Positions 19,175-26,827 of a DNA stretch of 64,000 nucleotides are shown in pieces. The translations under genes were made by a program, and so were the position numbers. This DNA is from Planctomycetes bacterium syqfu. GTDB taxonomy: Bacteria; Planctomycetota; Phycisphaerae; Phycisphaerales; Phycisphaeraceae. Position 1 is the first letter of the stretch, and each line of letters begins with the position of its first letter. The DNA lies in contig CP087563.1 of assembly GCA_020974905.1 (NCBI GenBank), positions 4,092,001-4,156,000 of the forward strand. Reading direction: 5' to 3'. The notes below the pieces were generated by a model, which had not been told where the DNA came from, ran no database searches, and saw only the letters and a list, made by a program, of their open reading frames with translations.

Positions 19175-20524
19175 TCACTTTTTAGGCAAAACACCATACC
19201 GTTTGGCAATTCGGTAGAACTGCCCGCGGTCCATTTCCGCGATCTTGGCGGCCTTGGCCATGTTCCCATCAGCCAGCTGTATCACGTAGCGACAATAGGC
19301 AGACTCAAACTGATACTTGGCTGTGCGGAACGGACCTTGAAACAACTGTGAATGATCCTCGGACAGTGGCGCGTTGTGCTGAACTCGGAACGGCAACTCA
19401 TTGGGATGGATCGTCGAACCGGCGTGAAGCACCATCAGACGCTCAACAAGATTTTGCAACTCACGGATGTTCCCCGGCCAGTGATAGGTCTGTAACAAGT
19501 GCATGGCCTGGGCAGTAATCTTGATCGGCTCGATCTGATCGGTCGTCTGATATCGCTCAATAAAATGATTGATCAACGTCGGGATGTCCGTCGGACGCTC
19601 GCGCAGGGCGGGTAGATGAATCGGCACGACATTAAGTCGGTAGTAAAGGTCCGCCCTGAATTGCCCACGCTGAATCTCACCGAGTAAATCGCGATGTGTT
19701 GCAGCAATCACACGTGCTTCACTTTTCATTGTCTGGGTACTGCCAACGGGGGTGAACGTGTTGTCTTCAAGGACGTGCAGCAGCTTGGCCTGCAGGGACA
19801 ACGGCATCTCACCGACTTCATCCAGAAAGATAGTGCCTTGGCCTGCATGCTCAAAACGCCCTATTCTCCGGGCATAAGCGTCGGTAAACGCGCCGCGCTC
19901 ATGGCCGAAGAGTTCGCTTTCCAACAGGTTGTCAGGAATCGCAGCACAATTGACTGTTACAAACGGATGATCACGGCGCGGACTTGCAGCATGGATCGCA
20001 TGCGGCAGAAGCTGCTTGCCGGTCCCGGTTTCACCGAGAATCAAAACGCGGCTGCTGGTCTGGGCAATGCGTTGGGCGGTCTGAAAAATCTGCGACATCG
20101 ACTGATCCGTGCTGACCATCTGATCCAGTTGCAGCACCGAGCCGTGATGATGATGTTGCTGATGCAGGACACGCCGGACACGCGAGATCAACTCCTCGGG
20201 TTCGACCGGTTTAGCCAGATAATCCGAGCACCCCAGGCGCACTGCTTCCACCGACGCTTCATCCGTGCCATAGCCGGTGATCATGACGATCGGCAAGGTG
20301 TGCCCATTGCCACGGACTTTGCGGATCAGATCAAAGCCCCCCATCTCGCGCATGACCAACGTGGTGATGAGCAGATCATAATGATCATTAGCCAGCCGCG
20401 GTTCAGCCAGGCGTGGATCATCACAGACTACCGGGTGGTATCCGCTGGCTGCCAAGGTCTGAGCCGTCTGCTCGAGGAACTCGGGAATGTCATCCACGAT
20501 CAAAATGGAAGCGCCTTTGGCCAT
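19175..20524 (-). CDS. NtrC-type sigma54-dependent activator with a receiver lacking the phospho-acceptor Asp
   Basis: Three domains are visible: receiver (about 5-120), AAA+ sigma54-activation domain (about 140-360) and a Fis-type DNA-binding helix-turn-helix (about 405-445). Walker A is GETGTGKQ, Walker B is GTIFLDEVGEMP, the sigma54-contact loop reads GAFTDA rather than GAFTGA, and the R-finger region FRADLYYRLNVVPIHLPALRER is normal. In the receiver the acidic pair D11-D12, the T/S site (MITGYG) and the lysine (LAKP) are kept, but the position of the phosphorylated Asp is T55 in DLLITTLVM. Classical phosphorylation is therefore unlikely. No histidine kinase is nearby. Sigma54 promoters and a shared palindrome flank the gene on both sides, so it probably activates both neighbouring units. 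Confidence 0.9.
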   Translation of the reverse strand: MAKGASILIVDDIPEFLEQTAQTLAASGYHPVVCDDPRLAEPRLANDHYDLLITTLVMREMGGFDLIRKVRGNGHTLPIVMITGYGTDEASVEAVRLGCSDYLAKPVEPEELISRVRRVLHQQHHHHGSVLQLDQMVSTDQSMSQIFQTAQRIAQTSSRVLILGETGTGKQLLPHAIHAASPRRDHPFVTVNCAAIPDNLLESELFGHERGAFTDAYARRIGRFEHAGQGTIFLDEVGEMPLSLQAKLLHVLEDNTFTPVGSTQTMKSEARVIAATHRDLLGEIQRGQFRADLYYRLNVVPIHLPALRERPTDIPTLINHFIERYQTTDQIEPIKITAQAMHLLQTYHWPGNIRELQNLVERLMVLHAGSTIHPNELPFRVQHNAPLSEDHSQLFQGPFRTAKYQFESAYCRYVIQLADGNMAKAAKIAEMDRGQFYRIAKRYGVLPKK

Positions 20525-20545
20525 GATGAACCATCATCCGACGAT

Positions 20546-20562
20546 GTTGACAATATGTCAAC
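20546..20562. promoter_or_regulatory. Candidate activator-binding palindrome (prepilin side)
   Basis: GTTGACA-ATA-TGTCAAC is a perfect 7+3+7 inverted repeat, 22 nt upstream of the activator start codon and about 150 nt upstream of the predicted sigma54 transcription start for the prepilin gene. TTGACA half-sites recur near 20590 and 20632. The position suits both enhancer binding and autoregulation. Confidence 0.6.
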
Positions 20563-20678
20563 GCCCTAAAAAAGCATTGCGTAATACATTGACATGAATT
20601 TACCCAAAAAGGCAATGAAATACCCCCTAAATTGACAATTATTGCGACTGGAGCGTTTTTTCGACCATTTTTACTCCC

Positions 20679-20693
20679 TGGCACTCACTTTGC
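20679..20693 (+). promoter_or_regulatory. Sigma54 promoter upstream of the prepilin-like gene
   Basis: TGGCACTCACTTTGC matches TGGCACG-N4-TTGC at all but one position, with correct GG/GC spacing. The predicted start near 20705 leaves a leader of about 105 nt before the ATG at 20811. Confidence 0.75.
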
Positions 20694-20810
20694 GTACTGT
20701 CCCGGTGTGTGACGAACTGCAAGACCTGGCATTGCCCGTGCTCATGCCGACCCACACAAGTTCGTGATTGACGCGACCTCATGATTTGTTGCCCCTGTCG
20801 AGAAAGACGC

Positions 20811-21521
20811 ATGATGAAAAACAAAGCCTTCACCCTCATCGAACTGTTGGTTGTCATCAGCATCATTGCCATGCTGATCTCCATTCTCCTACCCGCCCTG
20901 GCGTCGGCCCGTAAGACGGCTATGCGCCTGCAATGCTCAACCAACTTCAAGCAGATGACCACTGCCATCCTCAACTATGAAATGGACAACAAGTCGATCC
21001 CCGGCGCGGTGTACCGTGGCGTACGTGATCCTGAATCACATGTCGGCCTGGGCGGATGGGAAAAATATCTGAGTCACGAACAGTGGCTCACCCACTACCT
21101 GGGCAAAGCCTACGGTGTCTGGCGGTGCCCGGACAACCAGGCAGCCTACGATCATCCGTCGGGGGGCAACATGGTCTTTCTGATCAATAACCAATACACC
21201 ACCACCAAGCGATATTTCTTCGGGCGGACTTCCACCAGTTCCATTCCCTCAAGCTACATCCCCGGTGATGCTGAGCCCTGCTCGCTGGAAGACATTCTGG
21301 CAGCGGGACGCGAAGGCACGTCAGACTACGATGTCAAAGGTCATGGCAAATTATGGATGATCTCCGACATTGACGGACTGAACTATGGTAGCTCCGCAGG
21401 CACCTATGGCCTGGACACACCCACCGTGCGCCCGCCGCATCTGGGTGAGACGCGTAACTATTCGTTCTTTGATGGACACGTTGAAACCCTGGACCTCGAC
21501 AGTTTGCCTGCCAACGAGTAA
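20811..21521 (+). CDS. Prepilin-type N-terminal cleavage/methylation protein with FFDGH tail
   Basis: The start [20 protein letters not shown] is a type IV prepilin signal, cleaved before F of FTLIE, followed by one membrane helix and an amphipathic linker. The globular domain is Trp/Tyr-rich with two cysteines (WRCPDN, EPCSLED) and ends with NYSFFDGHVETLDL, the tail motif of the large planctomycete prepilin-like family. Members are surface or pseudopilus components, often co-regulated with enzymes for polymer use. The gene is divergent from the sigma54 activator and follows a sigma54 promoter. ATG at 20811 or 20814 both fit the weak GAGAAAG site. Confidence 0.85.
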   Translation: MMKNKAFTLIELLVVISIIAMLISILLPALASARKTAMRLQCSTNFKQMTTAILNYEMDNKSIPGAVYRGVRDPESHVGLGGWEKYLSHEQWLTHYLGKAYGVWRCPDNQAAYDHPSGGNMVFLINNQYTTTKRYFFGRTSTSSIPSSYIPGDAEPCSLEDILAAGREGTSDYDVKGHGKLWMISDIDGLNYGSSAGTYGLDTPTVRPPHLGETRNYSFFDGHVETLDLDSLPANE

Positions 21522-21711
21522 CACAAGCAACACGTTCCAACCAACCCGCCCCATCCTTGACGGCCCCCCACCGATCCCCACCTCATCCCAGAGATTTGCC
21601 GTCAATGACAACGTACCGGGGAATTGGCATGCGTCGATTGTGTGTGCATCATTCGCTTGCCAGTTCCCCGGCTTTACAGACACTTGATCGATCTGAATCA
21701 GAAAGTCACCT

Positions 21712-23385
21712 GTGCACCGATCGTCCAACAACATCTCGCGACTGCTGGCGAGCCTGGCAATACTCATCGTCATCAGCCTCACCAACCAGCAACACGCTGC
21801 ACAACGTCAGCAGAGTTCCTCGGGCATGGTGGTCTCAGGTCACCAACAGGCAACCCTTGCTGGACAGCAAATTCTCACCCAAGGCGGCAATGCCATGGAT
21901 GCTGCCATCGCCGTCGCCACCACGCTCAATGTCGCCGAACCCTGGGGGTCGGGACTGGGTGGCAAGTTGGTGATGCTCTACTACGATGCCTCGCGCAAAC
22001 AGGTCTACTGCGTGGAAGCACTTGATCAAGCCTCATCGATTATGGACACCAAGCACACCGGCAATCGCACCGCTGCCCAATCCATCGGCGTCCCCGGACA
22101 ATTGATCGGCTGGGCCAAGGCTCACGAACGCTGGGGCTCCAAGCCCTGGGCAACGCTGCTTGAACCAGCGATCCAAACTGCACAAAATGGCTACACGCTC
22201 GATCGCTTTGACCGTGTTGCGTTGGAACATGCCTGCGAAAAACTCATCAAGGGTGGTGCCGGCCAAACCTACTTTGCCAACCAACCCATAACCGACAATC
22301 AAACCACACTCACCAACACCCAATTGGCCAAGACCTTTCGCATCATCCAACAACAAGGCTACCGCGCACTCTACGGCGGAGAGCTCGGTCAGAAGATGGT
22401 CGACCATGTCACCGCAGCAGGTGGCTGGATGACCATGGATGATCTGCGACGTTACCGACCACGCATTTACGCAGCACCCAAAACGCGCTATCGAAGTGCA
22501 TGGGTTTACAGCAGTGATGGACCGGCAACCGGGGGACCAACCGTCCTGCTGAGTCTTGCCTGCTTAAACCAACAGCAACCCGCCAGTGATCCGCAAGGTG
22601 TGCAGCGCATGGACCAGATGGCCCGTGTGTTGATGCAGGTCTATGGCGTCGTGCGATCCCAACTCGCTGACCATCCTGCAGCCGGCGCAACACTGCGTCG
22701 CGCGTTAACACCGATGGCCATTACCCAACTCAATCGCCAAGCCATGCAAATGAACCTGCAGACTTCAGCACGTCACACCCTCCCGGGTATTGATGCTGAA
22801 GAACTTTCGCATAGCACAACCCACTTCATCGTCTCCGACGCACAAGGCAATGTCGTCAGCGCCACCCAATCACTGGGTAAACACTACGGCTGTGGCATCA
22901 TGATTCCCGACACCGGCATTCTCATGAATACGTCACTGAATAATTTCTCCAATGACAGCAGTTCACCCAACTCAGCCAAACCCGGCCGTCGACCACGTAG
23001 CACCATATCGCCCACCATCGTGCTCCATGCCGGCAAGCCCATCCTCGCACTCGGCTCACCCGGCGGGCAGCGCATTCCTGTCTCCGTCCTGCAGGTGATC
23101 ACCGATGTCATCGACTATGACATGCCCTTGGAACAAGCCATCGAAATGCCGCGTTTTCACGTGCGAAACAGCACCCGCCGTCAACTCATCGAGCTTGAAC
23201 ACAGCATGCCAACCAAACTTCTGACCGAACTGACCAACCTGGGTTGGCAGGCCCAACAAGTCACCACCAGCGTCATGTATTTCGGCCCGGTCAACGCGAT
23301 CGGCTTTGACGGGCAAACCAGTATCGGTGTTGCCGATGATCGCCGCAGCAATGTTGCCAGCGGCGTTGAACCTTTTGAACAATAG
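21712..23385 (+). CDS. Second gamma-glutamyltransferase-family protein, atypical substrate site
   Basis: This is an Ntn-hydrolase of the Ggt family, with a hydrophobic N-terminus (residues 9-25) acting as signal or anchor. The predicted autoprocessing nucleophile is T369 in STTHFIVSD, and ALGSPGGQRI near the end is conserved. The R-E-x-A-P segment that binds the glutamyl alpha-carboxylate in Ggt is replaced by VEALDQAS, with leucine 104 where the arginine should be. It may act on a different acyl group, as some acylase members of the family do. The start is a GTG at 21712 with weak ribosome binding. It probably belongs to the sigma54 unit starting at the prepilin gene 190 nt upstream. Confidence 0.85.
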   Translation: MHRSSNNISRLLASLAILIVISLTNQQHAAQRQQSSSGMVVSGHQQATLAGQQILTQGGNAMDAAIAVATTLNVAEPWGSGLGGKLVMLYYDASRKQVYCVEALDQASSIMDTKHTGNRTAAQSIGVPGQLIGWAKAHERWGSKPWATLLEPAIQTAQNGYTLDRFDRVALEHACEKLIKGGAGQTYFANQPITDNQTTLTNTQLAKTFRIIQQQGYRALYGGELGQKMVDHVTAAGGWMTMDDLRRYRPRIYAAPKTRYRSAWVYSSDGPATGGPTVLLSLACLNQQQPASDPQGVQRMDQMARVLMQVYGVVRSQLADHPAAGATLRRALTPMAITQLNRQAMQMNLQTSARHTLPGIDAEELSHSTTHFIVSDAQGNVVSATQSLGKHYGCGIMIPDTGILMNTSLNNFSNDSSSPNSAKPGRRPRSTISPTIVLHAGKPILALGSPGGQRIPVSVLQVITDVIDYDMPLEQAIEMPRFHVRNSTRRQLIELEHSMPTKLLTELTNLGWQAQQVTTSVMYFGPVNAIGFDGQTSIGVADDRRSNVASGVEPFEQ

Positions 23386-23414
23386 TGCGAATCAAGAAAT
23401 GAATCGCCACCTTC

Positions 23415-23511
23415 CGTCACTCCCGCGCCCCGGAAGTTGGGAGTCCAGTGAAATGTGCAAGCGTCATCAGAACATCACTGGATTCCCGCCTTCCGGAGCG
23501 CGGGAATGATG
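23415..23511. repeat. Intergenic palindromic repeat, copy A
   Basis: Two arms, roughly CGTCACTCCCGCGCC...GTCCAGTG and CACTGGATTCCCGCC...GGGAATGATG, form an imperfect inverted repeat around a short spacer. The same architecture recurs at 24564-24654. The pattern is that of a REP/MITE-like element with CCCGC-rich arms. Confidence 0.75.
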
Positions 23512-23590
23512 AAATCAGAGAGTGTATGAAGAAAATTTCTTTGAACTGCTTGATACCAAACTTAACGATTTGTTACACATTGGAGTGATC

Positions 23591-24376
23591 ATGAAAACCC
23601 GCTTATTCAAAACCCTTTTGACGGTGTGCCTCGTGGCCCTGCTCTGCCATTCAAATCAGGTCACCGCCCAAACCACCACCTCCAAGAAGCTCATCAAGGT
23701 TGCCATCTACGATCACACAACCGATGGCATCTCCGGCGGACGCAAAAACCTTGAAGCATTTCTGATCCCAGCCAACGGCTATATCACCACGCATGTCACC
23801 CCCGCATCCATCCGCTCCGGCGCACTGGATGATCAGGACGTGTTGATCATGCCCGGCGGTTCAGGCAGCAAGCAGGCCTTTGCACTCGGCGCTGATGGCA
23901 AACAGATCGTCAAAGATTTCGTCGCCAACGGCAAAGGTTACGTCGGTATCTGTGCAGGTGCCTACCTTGGCACCAATCACTATTCATGGTCACTGGGTTT
24001 GATCAATGCCAAGGTTGTGGACACCAAACACTGGGCGCGCGGCACGGGTGATGTCATCCTCAACCTCACCGAGTCGGGTCAGAAAAATCTGGCATACAAC
24101 GAATCAAGCTGCAAAGTCTATTACGGCCAGGGTCCATTACTGGCGCCCGGCAAAGATGACAACGCACCCAGATATGAAACGCTCGCAACCTACGCCACCG
24201 AGATTGCCAAGAAAGGCGCACCCACCGGCGTGATGATCGGCACAACCGCCATCGCGCGAACCCATTACCAAAACGGACGCGTCGTCTGCTTCAGCCCACA
24301 CCCCGAAAAACCCGGTGGCATCGCAACCCTTATCCAACAAGCCGTCACCTGGGCCGGTACCCCGGAAGATCAATAA
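23591..24376 (+). CDS. Exported class I glutamine-amidotransferase-like protein (BPL_N type)
   Basis: The chosen ATG at 23591 follows TTGGAG; an upstream in-frame start at 23522 would add 23 residues before an obvious signal peptide (MKTRLFKTLLTVCLVALL, cleavage after VTA near 26). The mature domain has LIMPGGSGSKQAFAL and a nucleophile elbow GYVGICAGAYLG with C121, as in biotin-protein-ligase N-terminal-like amidotransferases, and a late histidine-glutamate pair (SPHPEKPG). The family reaction is not established; hydrolysis of an amide or peptide is likely. It follows the second Ggt-like gene, separated by a palindromic repeat, and probably shares its regulation. Confidence 0.75.
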   Translation: MKTRLFKTLLTVCLVALLCHSNQVTAQTTTSKKLIKVAIYDHTTDGISGGRKNLEAFLIPANGYITTHVTPASIRSGALDDQDVLIMPGGSGSKQAFALGADGKQIVKDFVANGKGYVGICAGAYLGTNHYSWSLGLINAKVVDTKHWARGTGDVILNLTESGQKNLAYNESSCKVYYGQGPLLAPGKDDNAPRYETLATYATEIAKKGAPTGVMIGTTAIARTHYQNGRVVCFSPHPEKPGGIATLIQQAVTWAGTPEDQ

Positions 24377-24428
24377 CAAACCTCCGATCATCACCCAAAA
24401 GCAAAACCATCAACGCAATCTGAGTTGA

Positions 24429-24450
24429 GCACCAGATGTCAATCTGGTGC
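24429..24450. repeat. Hairpin GCACCAGAT / ATCTGGTGC
   Basis: A perfect 9-bp inverted repeat with loop GTCA. It shares the GAGCACCAGA sequence with the terminator-like hairpin 26 nt further on, so the two look like a duplicated structure. It has no T-run of its own. Confidence 0.5.
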
Positions 24451-24475
24451 AGGTCACGCAACACGAACACACAAC

Positions 24476-24508
24476 GAGCACCAGACTCACATCCGGTGCT
24501 CATTTTTG
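24476..24508 (+). terminator. Intrinsic terminator after the amidotransferase-like gene
   Basis: GAGCACCAGA pairs with TCCGGTGCTC (one mismatch), followed by ATTTTTG. It is about 100 nt after the stop at 24376, suited to ending the plus-strand unit. Confidence 0.6.
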
Positions 24509-24563
24509 TAGACATGCAATACGTCAAGCATACAACACAAACACTGTCCCTACATTTATCCCG

Positions 24564-24654
24564 TTTCGTCATTCCCGCGCAGGCGGGAATCCAGTGGCAT
24601 TCTATTGACGCTTGCAGTTCTCACTGGACTCCCATCTGCCCGGGAGTGACGAAA
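24564..24654. repeat. Intergenic palindromic repeat, copy B
   Basis: The arms TTTCGTCATTCCCGC...GAATCCAGTGG and TCACTGGACTCCC...GGGAGTGACGAAA are inverted around a ~24-nt spacer. It is the same type as the copy at 23415-23511 and sits in the convergent gap before the XylR-like gene. Confidence 0.75.
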
Positions 24655-24669
24655 GGTAAAGATATATTC

Positions 24670-25857
24670 TTAGCCATTGCTCGAATATCGCTGGTGCATC
24701 AACGGTTCAACCGGCTTACTGAGATAACTTCCCGGCGTCTTTCCCGTCTGTTCACGAAACACTGCCGAAAAACGCTCGCGACTGTTAAACCCACAGGCAA
24801 AGGCAATCTCCTCGATGGACATCTGCGTACCGCTTAGGAGTTGGCAAGCCAGATCGACATGGGCTTGCTGAATGACATCCAGAATGCTCTTACCTAGCGC
24901 CGACTCAAAACGCATCTCCAGATTTCGCCGACTCACCATTGTCTGCTCGACAACATCACTCACACGAATCGGTTGATCAGCATGTTCTTGAATGTAGCGA
25001 ACCGCTGCACCCACCAAGCGATCATCCGAAGCCAGCGCATCCGTGGACTGACGTGTGACAACGCCCAACGGTCCAATGCGAATGCACTGTTTATCCATCG
25101 TCGGCTCGATGAGTAACTGGTCAAGCAGACGTGCAGCCTCAAAGCCAATCCGCTCGTGAGCCATTCGGATACTCGAAAGTGTCGGGTAAGCCATCTCACA
25201 TAACATCGCATCATCATCGACACCCAGAATCGCCAATTGACCCGGCACGTTGATTTCCAGTTGTCGACAGACTTCAAGCAACACCATCGCCATTGGATCA
25301 TGGCAGGCAAGAATCCCTGTGGGTTTGGGTAAATCCATCAACCATTGACGCAGTTGCTGATCCTGATCCGAGACACGCCAACCAACTTCACCCACCTGCT
25401 GCTGACCATGTTCATCGACAAAGTCGTGCACCTTGTGTGGGACATGTTTTGCGAACGCTGCATACCGGTCAACACTGGCCCCCATCCCCGACTCACCGCA
25501 AAAAGCAAGATGCTCATAGCCACGCGAGAGTAGATACGTCGCAGCCAGTTGTCCCACCGCATCGTTGTCGGTGATCACGCGATGCACCGCATCATTTCGC
25601 AGATTACTTGAGCAGTTGACCATGGGAATCCCAAGCGAGGCAAAGCGTTTCTCCAGCTTTGCATGGGGTAAGGTCGCAATGATGCCATGCGGTTTCCACT
25701 TGCGCAAATCCGAGACAATTCGGGCATCAGGTAACCCCAGATGAAACTGCCAGGCGCGTAGCGGTCGGGCATAGCGCGTGATCCCTGCGAAAATCCCACG
25801 CGTATGCATATCCGCCTGAGACATGAGTACAGCAATTTTCCGCAGACTTTCTGACAT
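24670..25857 (-). CDS. XylR-like transcription regulator (periplasmic-binding fold plus AraC helix-turn-helix)
   Basis: The N-terminal ~270 residues form a LacI/XylR type sugar-sensing domain (VITDNDAVGQLAATYLLSRGYEHLAFCG, GILACHDPMA, LAILGVDDDAM). The last ~105 residues are an AraC/XylS DNA-binding domain with two helix-turn-helices (VSRRNLEMRFESALG and SIEEIAFACGFNSRERFSAVFREQTGKTP). Order and length (~395) match E. coli XylR, an activator of sugar genes. The sugar cannot be deduced, but it lies divergent from nagB, so amino-sugar use is a fair guess. ATG at 25857 is preferred; a GTG at 25872 is possible. Confidence 0.88.
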   Translation of the reverse strand: MSESLRKIAVLMSQADMHTRGIFAGITRYARPLRAWQFHLGLPDARIVSDLRKWKPHGIIATLPHAKLEKRFASLGIPMVNCSSNLRNDAVHRVITDNDAVGQLAATYLLSRGYEHLAFCGESGMGASVDRYAAFAKHVPHKVHDFVDEHGQQQVGEVGWRVSDQDQQLRQWLMDLPKPTGILACHDPMAMVLLEVCRQLEINVPGQLAILGVDDDAMLCEMAYPTLSSIRMAHERIGFEAARLLDQLLIEPTMDKQCIRIGPLGVVTRQSTDALASDDRLVGAAVRYIQEHADQPIRVSDVVEQTMVSRRNLEMRFESALGKSILDVIQQAHVDLACQLLSGTQMSIEEIAFACGFNSRERFSAVFREQTGKTPGSYLSKPVEPLMHQRYSSNG

Positions 25858-26008
25858 TGCGCATTCTTTCACATCAGTTGCGTAAAGTGTCCTTGTTCAA
25901 ACCCATTGTACCACCCTATGATGATCTCAAACAGGCTAATCAGCGTATCGTCATATCATTGACTTGTTCAGATCATGATGCGCAAAACATTTTATGTCAG
26001 GAATGAAA

Positions 26009-26746
26009 ATGAAACACATCGTCCACGAAACCAAAAAGCTCTCCGGCGAACAAGCTGCCAAAGACGGGGCAGAGGCCATCCGACAAGCCATCGCAGAGAA
26101 GGGTTACGCCCGAATCATCGTTGCCACCGGTGCTTCTCAGTTTGAGATGTTAAGCGCCCTGATCAAGGAGCCGGACATCGCATGGGACAAGGTCACCGCG
26201 TTTCACCTGGATGAATATGTCGGCATTCCCATCACACAGAAGGCGTCCTTCCGTTTGTATCTCTGGGAGCGCTTTGTCAGCCAACTCCCCCTGCCACTGG
26301 CATCATTTACGTATCTCAACGGTGAAACCGACCCGCAAGCCCAATGCAAGGAAGCGGGTAAGCTTGTCGCTGCTGAGCCGATTGATGTCGCATTCGTCGG
26401 GATCGGTGAAAACGGACATTTGGCATTCAACGATCCGCCAGCCGACTTTGAAACCGAAGAACCTTACCTGGTTGTGAATCTGGATGATGACTGTCGCAAG
26501 CAACAGCTTGGCGAAGGTTGGTTCCCGACATTTGATGATGTCCCCACGCAGGCGATTTCCATGTCGGTCAAACAGATCATGAAAACCAAGACCATCATCT
26601 GCACCGTCCCCGACGAACGTAAATCAGAAGCGGTCAAGAACACCATCGAAGGTCCGGTGACCAACATGGTGCCAGCATCCATTTTGCAGGAGCATCCTGA
26701 CACCACGATTTATCTGGATCAACCTGCAGCATCCAAACTCGGTTGA
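26009..26746 (+). CDS. nagB: Glucosamine-6-phosphate deaminase
   Basis: This enzyme converts glucosamine-6-phosphate to fructose-6-phosphate and ammonia in the cytosol. It shows the family motifs [11 protein letters not shown] (phosphate loop), [10 protein letters not shown] with the catalytic Asp, and [17 protein letters not shown]. The ATG at 26009 has AGGA six bases upstream; ATGs at 26003 and 25994 are in frame. The length of 245 residues is somewhat shorter than E. coli NagB (266), as in many non-allosteric members. nagA follows after an intrinsic terminator, so downstream expression may be attenuated. Confidence 0.9.
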   Translation: MKHIVHETKKLSGEQAAKDGAEAIRQAIAEKGYARIIVATGASQFEMLSALIKEPDIAWDKVTAFHLDEYVGIPITQKASFRLYLWERFVSQLPLPLASFTYLNGETDPQAQCKEAGKLVAAEPIDVAFVGIGENGHLAFNDPPADFETEEPYLVVNLDDDCRKQQLGEGWFPTFDDVPTQAISMSVKQIMKTKTIICTVPDERKSEAVKNTIEGPVTNMVPASILQEHPDTTIYLDQPAASKLG

Positions 26747-26772
26747 CACCTATTATTCTTATCCCCCTAAGC

Positions 26773-26798
26773 CGTGACCCTTTGGGGTCGCGTTTTTT
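26773..26798 (+). terminator. Intrinsic terminator between nagB and nagA
   Basis: CGTGACCC pairs with GGGTCGCG (one G-U pair) across a 4-nt loop and is followed directly by six T. It lies 27 nt after the nagB stop and 30 nt before nagA. Confidence 0.8.
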
Positions 26799-26827
26799 CA
26801 CATCTCAGCTAACACACAGAAAACACC

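Noticed and set aside
19694-20569. Plus-strand 291-codon frame antisense to the sigma54 activator
   Set aside because: The opposite strand encodes an unmistakable NtrC-type protein; the antisense frame has no domain or ribosome site.
23415-24654. Insertion sequence or transposase remnants between the two palindromic repeats
   Set aside because: The intervening sequence is an intact exported amidotransferase-like gene with no transposase features; the repeats look like independent REP-type elements.
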